Below are positions 5,764-10,528 of a stretch of DNA of 10,528 bases, piece after piece. The first letter of the stretch is position 1; each line of letters opens with the position of its first letter. Under the pieces are notes generated by a model, which saw only the letters and a program-made list of their open reading frames with translations, was not told the DNA's origin and ran no database searches. Source of the stretch: CAZUSU01 sp964623315 (lineage in GTDB: Bacteria; Patescibacteriota; Patescibacteriia; Magasanikbacterales; 2-02-FULL-50-9b); NCBI GenBank assembly GCA_964623315.1, contig CAZUSU010000027.1, positions 1-10,528 of the forward strand, in the 5' to 3' direction. A program made the translations under genes and the position numbers.

Positions 5764-5920
5764 AAACGTGGCAGGCGCCACGCTTGAAAAACACCAAAAA
5801 ATCCCAGAGGTTTACCGAATCAGAAAAGGGAACGAACGGGTTATGTTTAGAATAAGTGCGGCAAACAAAATCTACATTCTGGCGACTGAAAAACTTATTG
5901 ATACACCTTCTGCACCGTAA
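5729..5920 (+). CDS. Truncated RelE/ParE-type toxin (probable)
   Basis: 63 residues or fewer. The core VYRIRKGNERVMFRIS...KIYILA matches the central strands of RelE/ParE-superfamily toxins ('YRIRVGDYRVIYEI...IYIL'). The usual N-terminal helices are largely missing: full members have about 85-95 residues. The C-terminus LIDTPSAP is read from the complement of the neighbouring SpoIID gene, overlapping its end by 26 bases. AAAGGAG at 5721-5727 lies only one base before ATG 5729, which is too close. TTG at 5744, still in frame, has a longer (16-base) gap, so the start is uncertain. It may be a remnant or a mini-toxin; mRNA cleavage activity cannot be assumed. Confidence 0.55.
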   Translation: MLKNLLSRIRYRNVAGATLEKHQKIPEVYRIRKGNERVMFRISAANKIYILATEKLIDTPSAP

Positions 5921-7145
5921 CGCCCGTGTAATAATACGTGAGCAGTCGTTCAAAATTCCATCCATCTTTTTTTGCGCGCAACTTGGCGTCCGTCTGACTC
6001 ATGCCAACGCCGTGCCCAAACTTTTTCTTTCCGCGATCATACACTGCCACCACCGGCTTAAGCCACGGCTTATCTCTGCCGCCCCACACCTGACGCCACC
6101 CTTTGGTCTTGCCATTAGAACGCGCAAAATACGGTGTTGTTACCGGTTTTTCTTCGTACAAAACCAACACACCGCGCGTGTCATCCGTAGCGCGCGCACC
6201 AGACGGATTTATTTTTTCTGCCGCATATCCTTTGTAGTATTGGTCCCACACGGCGTGCACATCCCACAAACGGTTTACATAGTTTACGCCATCGGGCAGA
6301 CGCACATACGCATACGTGCGCGCGGCAATCTGTACGGCCTTTTGCATTTCCGGCGGATCCTGACTGGTCGTTTCAATTAAACCTTTCAAGTATTGTTCCA
6401 TGGGCACTTCATTGATCACCCACAGCCCGGGCATTTTTTCGCTATACCGCAACTCAATATCGCCGCGATATTCATTATAATTAACAGAGCCGTTCCATTT
6501 GGGCCGATCATTTTTGTCGTGAATCGTGACGCGTGATTCCGGCGTACGCGCCTGCATCCGAAACAGCGCCGGCGAAGACGTGGTTACACCGCCCATGGTG
6601 ATGAGGTTGGTCTTACCCACGACATCATACTCCCACAGCACGCGCGTATCAGAAGGCACGGCCAATAAAATAGATTTATCCGGCGCCACAAAATCATAAT
6701 CGCCGTACGCACGAATTAAAACAGCGCCTTCAATTTTACCCAAGGAAACGCGGATACGCGGCTCGGGTAAAAGCGACCCAACGACAACCGGAATAATAAT
6801 CGTAGCACCATCAATGCCCACACCGTCCGCATACAGTGATAGTTTTATGGTATACCTGCCGGATTCTGCGGGGGCAACCACGGTATAATCAAAAAAAACG
6901 AGGTTGCCGGACGGGGTTGGCTGTGCCGATAATATTGGTGTTGAAGATGCCAAACGTAACTCGCTGGTGCGCCACGCCAGTGTGCCGGTATTTTTTATAC
7001 CAAATCGCAACGACTCTGTTTCATTCGGCTGTAACCGAAGTTCACGAGCGCTTTGCAACAATACCACAGCGTCGTATTTTGCCGCATAAGAAATGGCCGG
7101 TGTTCCCAATAAAGCGGCGAAAAAAAATAATAAGAAAATTTTCAT
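5895..7145 (-). CDS. Secreted SpoIID/LytB-domain protein with Ig-like N-terminal domain
   Basis: 416 residues. The signal peptide MKIFLLFFFAALLGTPAISYA fixes the start at 7145; an upstream in-frame ATG at 7196 has no signal sequence and lies within the previous gene. Residues about 25-125 look like an extracellular beta-sandwich (FGIKNTGTLAWRTSELRL, similar to NBR1-type/Ig-like 'KNTGTxxW'). The SpoIID domain follows (about 225-415): INEVPMEQYLKGLIETTS (a Glu at 258 may match the catalytic Glu), AVQIAARTYAY, DQYYKGY, TPYFARSNGKTKGW, GHGVGMSQTDA (377-387), LLTYYYTGV. SpoIID enzymes are lytic transglycosylases that cut peptidoglycan; in non-sporulating bacteria the LytB-like forms act in wall remodelling. 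ATGA overlap with the preceding ligase gene implies coupled translation and a shared role in surface glycan assembly. Confidence 0.88.
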   Translation of the reverse strand: MKIFLLFFFAALLGTPAISYAAKYDAVVLLQSARELRLQPNETESLRFGIKNTGTLAWRTSELRLASSTPILSAQPTPSGNLVFFDYTVVAPAESGRYTIKLSLYADGVGIDGATIIIPVVVGSLLPEPRIRVSLGKIEGAVLIRAYGDYDFVAPDKSILLAVPSDTRVLWEYDVVGKTNLITMGGVTTSSPALFRMQARTPESRVTIHDKNDRPKWNGSVNYNEYRGDIELRYSEKMPGLWVINEVPMEQYLKGLIETTSQDPPEMQKAVQIAARTYAYVRLPDGVNYVNRLWDVHAVWDQYYKGYAAEKINPSGARATDDTRGVLVLYEEKPVTTPYFARSNGKTKGWRQVWGGRDKPWLKPVVAVYDRGKKKFGHGVGMSQTDAKLRAKKDGWNFERLLTYYYTGVTVQKVYQ

Positions 7146-8341
7146 GAGCGTTGCCCAGTATAACGCAGGTGCAGTGCGGCGGCAACGGCAACCCAATATA
7201 ACGCCGCAAAATCATTTTTAAAATACGGAACGTCAACAAATCCGTGCACCAACCAAATGACAAAAAGCGCACTCACCGCAAAACCCCACACCGTTGGTGT
7301 ACGCACCGCCCACCAAAACGCCAAACAAAAAATCCACGCAAAAGCCGCTAACCCCAGCAAACCTATTTCCGACCACAACGTCAAAAATAAATTATGCGGA
7401 TACAAATAAATTTCTACACGCTTGTTTTGGTGAAAGGGCTTAACGCGCGTTTGATATGCAGATAAGCCGGCGCCAAAAAAGGGACGCTCTCTGAGCATTA
7501 CTACCGTTTCGCGCCACATCTGCACACGCAACTGTCCGGAAAATCCTTGCAATAAAAATTCATCAGCGAACGGCTGACGGAGCGGCGTCAAAAAAATAAT
7601 GAGCGCACAAAAACCTACCCCTACCAACGTTGCAATTCGTGTACGACGGAATCTGACTAAAGTAAAAACAGCGGCCGCGCCAAGTGCCGCAATCGTACCG
7701 GAGCTTTCGGCAAAAATTATGGCAAATAATGACAACAGGATACACAACCCAAACCACACCCGTGCCCACCAATGACGCGCCTGCCACGCCGCCGCCATCA
7801 AAAACGGCACCATTATTTCTAAAAAAAGTCCGACGGCATTCGGATAACCAAAAAAGCCGGTGACGCGGCGCGTTTCTACTGCACGCCAAAACGGATTGAG
7901 AATTCCGTGGCCGGTGAATTTTTGAAATACGGCGTAGGCGGCCACTGCGGCGGTGGTTATGGAAAACGCGACCGCCAACTCAAACCAGTCCTCATCGCGT
8001 TCTGCGTGCAACCACACGCACAGTCCCAGCACCAGCGCCTCCACAAAATACGCTTTCCAAATTCCCAACGCCGCCGCAACATTTGGCGCTGTCCACACGG
8101 CCACAGAGGCGGCAACCAACAACACCAACGCGCCGATCCATAATTCTCGCGGAATACGCGCTAACTTTTTTTTATATGCACGACGAATAAACGAAGAGCC
8201 GATGGCGCGAGCAATCGTGATGAGCGCAAGCAGTAAAATTAAAACCTCAAACACCGTGAACGGCACCGCTCCCACGGGGAATCGCACGAGATATAACGGA
8301 GCGGCGGCAACCACAAAACAGACCAATCGCCAGATCGTCAT
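7142..8341 (-). CDS. O-antigen ligase/polymerase-like integral membrane protein (Wzy_C family)
   Basis: 399 residues, about a dozen hydrophobic spans. The start ATG 8341 overlaps the flippase stop as ATGA; a longer N-terminal reading from 8473 is Arg/Cys-rich and lies fully inside the flippase gene. Family signatures: RRVTGFFGYPNAVGLFLEI (158-176), then after several spans the large periplasmic loop with QLRVQMWRETVVMLRERPFFGAGLSAYQ (270-297) and YPHNLFLTLWSEIGLLGL (314-331). In this family the loop His (here H316) and Arg residues are important for transferring lipid-linked glycan to an acceptor or a growing chain. Ligase, polymerase or protein glycosylase cannot be told apart from sequence. 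It lies between a flippase and a SpoIID protein. It ends in TGA, overlapping the next ATG. Confidence 0.85.
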   Translation of the reverse strand: MTIWRLVCFVVAAAPLYLVRFPVGAVPFTVFEVLILLLALITIARAIGSSFIRRAYKKKLARIPRELWIGALVLLVAASVAVWTAPNVAAALGIWKAYFVEALVLGLCVWLHAERDEDWFELAVAFSITTAAVAAYAVFQKFTGHGILNPFWRAVETRRVTGFFGYPNAVGLFLEIMVPFLMAAAWQARHWWARVWFGLCILLSLFAIIFAESSGTIAALGAAAVFTLVRFRRTRIATLVGVGFCALIIFLTPLRQPFADEFLLQGFSGQLRVQMWRETVVMLRERPFFGAGLSAYQTRVKPFHQNKRVEIYLYPHNLFLTLWSEIGLLGLAAFAWIFCLAFWWAVRTPTVWGFAVSALFVIWLVHGFVDVPYFKNDFAALYWVAVAAALHLRYTGQRS

Positions 8342-9732
8342 AGAAGTGCGCGATGAACGCGGCCTATCATGAGTGCGCCGCCATAAAATAATGCGGCAAC
8401 AGCGATGACCGCAATGACCGGCCAGTCCGGTATGGTGGCAACGGCAACCGCCATCAGCGCCGCAGATGCGCACACGCGCATAAATACCGAAAGCGAAATC
8501 CGCAGGCGCAACAATCGCACCACCACCACGCCAAGCGCAACGGCCGCAAACAGCTCAGACCCAAACGTTGCCCACGCCGCGCCCATCATGCCATAACGCG
8601 GGATAAAAATTATATATGCGATGCCAGCCAAAACGGCATCAACACCATATATCCAAATCACGGCGCGTTGATGTTTGAGCGCGACAATCAAATGGCCAAA
8701 CAGCGTACTCACCGTAGCGGCGGCAAACGCTAACAATAAAATGCGTAGCGGCGCGCCGGATGCGGCAAATTCGTCGCCGGCAACCAACACCATAAGCGGC
8801 TGGGCTATCACTATGCCTCCCAAAACCAACGGTATGGTGTACGCCGCAAACGCATCGCATGTTTTTTGCACCATACGCCGCACGCGCGGCAATTCGCCAT
8901 CCGTCCACGCGCGCGTCGCAAGCGGTAAAATAACTCCCATCATCATGACGGGCACCATCATTAAAATATCAATGACACGATATGCCGCGCCGTAATAACC
9001 GACCTCTTCTACGGACCGCACGGCGCGTAAAATTAAGGTGTCCGCTTTTAAATAAACCAAATTAAATACAATTGAAAGCGCTATGGGCCAACAACGCGTC
9101 AATAGTTCGCGAATTACGGCGCCGTCCCATAAAAATTGAAACGGCGTGATACGCCGCGCGTACCGCCACACCACAAAAAAATTAATGAGATTCCCCGCAA
9201 CAACCGCCCCCAAGAACCACAATAAATTATGTCCGTTCACCACGGCGTAAATGGTAACGCCAAGCAGTGCCACGCGCCCCCACACTTCGGCGATCATCGG
9301 ATAGCGCATCACCAGATGTTTTTGAAAAATTCCCTGCAAGGTTTGTTGCAATGAAACAAAAAAGAATGACCATGCCGTTAGCGCGATCCCCATTTTTTCT
9401 ACCAACGAATAGTCCGTTAAAAAAGCGGCGAGTGGCGCAAGGGCATACACGACAAACGCACTTACGACACGAAAAGAAAAAACAGTGCTCACGATGGAAC
9501 GTTCGTCGGCGTCGCGTTCGGAAATCATCTGTGCTGTAATGAGCGTCAATCCCAGATCGGCGACTATACCAAAAAAAGACAAAAAAGTTATGACCGTGGT
9601 GTATTTTCCATACCCCTCCGGCCCGAGCGCGCGCGTGACCAAAACAATAACAGCCACGCCAAGCGCGGTGGAAACGGCTTTGCCGATAATTTGCGTGAGC
9701 GTATTTTGTGCGACCAGTTTGGAGAGTGACAT
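8338..9732 (-). CDS. Polysaccharide flippase (Wzx/MATE-like, oligosaccharide flippase family)
   Basis: 464 residues. It flips lipid-linked oligosaccharide across the membrane. The N-terminus MSLSKLVAQNTLTQIIGKAVSTALG followed by VTRALGPEGYGKYTTV is the classic start of the family, so ATG 9732 was chosen. An upstream in-frame ATG at 9915 would run an Arg-rich tail through the terminator hairpin. There are about 12-14 hydrophobic spans, for example ITFLSFFGIVADLGLTLI, FSFRVVSAFVVYALAPLAAFL, YLKADTLILRAVRSVEEVGYYGAAYRV and AALFYGGALMIG. The loop with EEVGYYGAAYR and the ATRAWTDGE segment are typical. No glycosyltransferases are present in the window, so glycan synthesis genes must lie elsewhere. 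It is the first gene of a three-gene coupled operon; a TATACT -10 candidate lies at 9752-9757. Confidence 0.92.
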   Translation of the reverse strand: MSLSKLVAQNTLTQIIGKAVSTALGVAVIVLVTRALGPEGYGKYTTVITFLSFFGIVADLGLTLITAQMISERDADERSIVSTVFSFRVVSAFVVYALAPLAAFLTDYSLVEKMGIALTAWSFFFVSLQQTLQGIFQKHLVMRYPMIAEVWGRVALLGVTIYAVVNGHNLLWFLGAVVAGNLINFFVVWRYARRITPFQFLWDGAVIRELLTRCWPIALSIVFNLVYLKADTLILRAVRSVEEVGYYGAAYRVIDILMMVPVMMMGVILPLATRAWTDGELPRVRRMVQKTCDAFAAYTIPLVLGGIVIAQPLMVLVAGDEFAASGAPLRILLLAFAAATVSTLFGHLIVALKHQRAVIWIYGVDAVLAGIAYIIFIPRYGMMGAAWATFGSELFAAVALGVVVVRLLRLRISLSVFMRVCASAALMAVAVATIPDWPVIAVIAVAALFYGGALMIGRVHRALL

Positions 9733-9751
9733 GATTTTGACAGGTCTGATC

Positions 9752-9757
9752 AGTATA
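9752..9757 (-). promoter_or_regulatory. Possible -10 of the flippase operon promoter
   Basis: On the minus strand TATACT lies 19 bases before the flippase ATG and directly after the T run of the upstream terminator. The -35 region is weak (TTCGAC at 18 bp), so the call rests on the -10 match and position. No Shine-Dalgarno site precedes the ATG. Confidence 0.4.
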
Positions 9758-9760
9758 GAT

Positions 9761-9812
9761 AAAAAAAACCGGCCCGTCGAACACTCACCGTTGGTGGTAA
9801 GCGTTCGACGGG
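9761..9812 (-). terminator. Rho-independent terminator after the 124-codon gene
   Basis: Perfect 10-bp arms CCCGTCGAAC (9773-9782) and GTTCGACGGG (9803-9812), with a further 4-bp inner stem (CACC/GGTG). On the minus strand the stem is followed by CCGG and eight T. The four-base gap before the T run is slightly longer than usual. It separates the upstream single gene from the flippase operon. Confidence 0.8.
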
Positions 9813-9833
9813 ACCGATCTGCGGGAGAGCGCG

Positions 9834-10208
9834 CTAATTGGGCGGACTCACCGGCGAGCCGACCCGCCGCGGCCCGCTCACGCGCCGATTCTGCACGGCC
9901 TTCGCCAAATCCCACGCGAACGTGGAAAGGCGGAGGATCTTGCGACGACCGGTAAGGCCGTCGAGCGGCGTGAGCACGTTCGCCGCCACGAGACGCGCGT
10001 ACACGTCATCGTAGCGAACCGTCATGTCGGGCGCCGTAGCGGCGACCAACGCACGCAGTTCGTCCGTGCCGATGTGGGGCGTGACGCCCGTGACGCACTT
10101 CCTCATGATCGCCTCAATCACCGGCTTCACCTCGTTCAGCCGATAACCTTGACGATTCGCCAAGAGCACCACCTGCACGACGGCTTCCGTAAAATTCCTG
10201 ATTGACAT
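9834..10208 (-). CDS. GC-rich hypothetical protein, 124 residues
   Basis: I do not recognise the family. The protein is soluble: an N-terminal helical part (FTEAVVQVVLLANRQGYRLNEVKPVIEAIMRK), then TDELRALVAATAP, then VRYDDVYARLVAANVLTPLDGLTGRRKILRL, which looks like a small winged-helix or other alpha/beta DNA-binding-sized fold, and a basic Pro/Arg-rich tail (NRRVSGPRRVGSPVSPPN). Start ATG 10208 is supported by GGAGG about eight bases upstream, the only good Shine-Dalgarno site seen in the window, by a near-consensus promoter and by a terminator after the stop. It is thus a strongly expressed single-gene unit. Base composition is clearly richer in G+C than the neighbouring operon, which may mean recent acquisition or strong codon selection. 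Confidence 0.75.
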   Translation of the reverse strand: MSIRNFTEAVVQVVLLANRQGYRLNEVKPVIEAIMRKCVTGVTPHIGTDELRALVAATAPDMTVRYDDVYARLVAANVLTPLDGLTGRRKILRLSTFAWDLAKAVQNRRVSGPRRVGSPVSPPN

Positions 10209-10213
10209 GACAG

Positions 10214-10221
10214 TACCCTCC
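10214..10221 (-). promoter_or_regulatory. Shine-Dalgarno site of the 124-codon gene
   Basis: On the minus strand the sequence TAGGAGGG precedes ATG 10208, with about eight bases between GGAGG and the ATG. It stands out because the other genes in the window lack such a site or have one badly spaced, and it decides the start codon. Confidence 0.7.
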
Positions 10222-10266
10222 TACCCACGGTTGTTGGTTCGTTTGGTTTTGTGGGCGTGAGATGCC

Positions 10267-10295
10267 AATGTATCAGAATGGCAATATTTTGTCAA
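10267..10295 (-). promoter_or_regulatory. Strong promoter of the 124-codon gene
   Basis: TTGACA (10295-10290) is full consensus. The spacer is 17 bp. TACATT (10272-10267) is preceded by TGA, an extended -10. The leader would be about 50 bases. TGCCA (10263-10267) and TGGCA (10279-10283) flank the -10 as a short inverted repeat, a weak operator candidate. Confidence 0.75.
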
Positions 10296-10310
10296 CCTCA
10301 TACTTTACAC

Positions 10311-10344
10311 AAAAACAAAACAGACCCGTAAAGGCCTGTTTTGT
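10311..10344 (-). terminator. Rho-independent terminator of the RRM protein gene
   Basis: The arms ACAAAACAG (10315-10323) and CTGTTTTGT (10336-10344) pair perfectly, with two further C-G pairs inside after one mismatch. On the minus strand the stem runs into five T. It lies about 15 bases after the RRM gene stop. Confidence 0.8.
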
Positions 10345-10358
10345 AAGAAACTGACGGA

Positions 10359-10528
10359 TTAGCGATCGTTGTAACCGCCGCCGCCTCCACCGCCGCCAAA
10401 GCGACCGGCGCCTGCTGGCTTCGGACGTGCTTCGGAAACAGAAATGCGACGACCGTTGAAATCCCCGTTGTTCAAGGTGTCAACGGCATTCTGGGCTTCT
10501 TCACCAGAGGACAATTCGACAAAGCCGA
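10359..10528 (-). CDS. RRM-domain RNA-binding protein with glycine-rich tail (3' part only)
   Basis: Only the last 56 codons are in the window; the gene continues beyond 10528. The visible start GFVELSSGEEAQNAVDTLNNGDFNGR is the RNP1 strand and second helix of an RNA recognition motif, and RISVSEARPKP is its last strand. A tail GAGRFGGGGGGGGYNDR follows. This is the compact bacterial design of one RRM plus a Gly-rich tail, known in cyanobacteria, where such genes are often cold-induced; similar proteins occur in reduced-genome bacteria. Its likely role is as an RNA chaperone or binder of single-stranded RNA. Stop TAA at 10361-10359 is followed by a terminator. Confidence 0.93.
   Translation of the reverse strand, partial: GFVELSSGEEAQNAVDTLNNGDFNGRRISVSEARPKPAGAGRFGGGGGGGGYNDR

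Noticed and set aside
5856..6380. Plus-strand open frame opposite the SpoIID gene
   Set aside because: It is antisense to the conserved GHGVGMSQ and AARTYAY regions, with Arg/His/Ile-rich low-information sequence.
9485..9955. Plus-strand open frame across the flippase start and the terminator
   Set aside because: It runs through a terminator hairpin and antisense to the conserved flippase N-terminus, so it is a shadow.
1..10528. CRISPR array or riboswitch
   Set aside because: No regularly spaced direct repeats of 20 or more bases and no long structured leader were seen; the TAAAGT units are too short and inverted.

Overview
The window looks like a piece of a reduced-genome bacterium, most likely of the Candidate Phyla Radiation (Patescibacteria/Parcubacteria type). 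This is inference from several signs: three tRNA genes without an encoded CCA end, almost no Shine-Dalgarno sites, very short leaders, a class II (B12-type) ribonucleotide reductase relative, a glycine-rich RRM protein, and a small envelope-glycan operon. UGA behaves as a normal stop: three genes end in TGA, two of them inside ATGA overlaps.

Left end (1-1210): a mobile-element scar followed by tRNAs. Bases 1 to about 168 encode, on the minus strand, the zinc-finger part of an IS66-family transposase. At about 168-171 this switches abruptly to the C-terminal part of a large serine recombinase on the plus strand. The recombinase stop codon lies inside the acceptor stem of a minus-strand tRNA-Pro, and a terminator hairpin for that tRNA is embedded in the last codons of the recombinase. 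tRNA-Phe and tRNA-Pro (minus) are separated by an inverted array of TAAAGT-type repeats. tRNA-Leu (plus) is divergent from tRNA-Phe, and both have clear sigma70-like promoters.

Middle (1234-5920): a 768-residue ribonucleotide-reductase-like protein (minus) has lost the catalytic finger-loop region and all expected active-site cysteines but keeps a well-conserved C-terminal domain. It is divergent from ruvB (plus), and the two promoters carry the same extended -10 element. Behind ruvB come a two-helix small membrane protein, a bacterial PH-domain membrane protein, and a type II toxin-antitoxin-like pair whose toxin seems truncated. The antitoxin promoter has a near-perfect -35/-10 pair overlapped by a 12-bp-arm inverted repeat.

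Right (5895-9732, minus): a translationally coupled operon of a polysaccharide flippase, an O-antigen-ligase/polymerase-like protein and a secreted SpoIID/LytB-domain protein with an Ig-like N-terminal domain. Together these suggest export, joining and wall-linked processing of a surface glycan.

Far right (9761-10528): a GC-rich orphan gene of 124 codons with its own strong promoter, good Shine-Dalgarno site and terminator, then the terminator and 3' end of an RRM RNA-binding protein running off the window.
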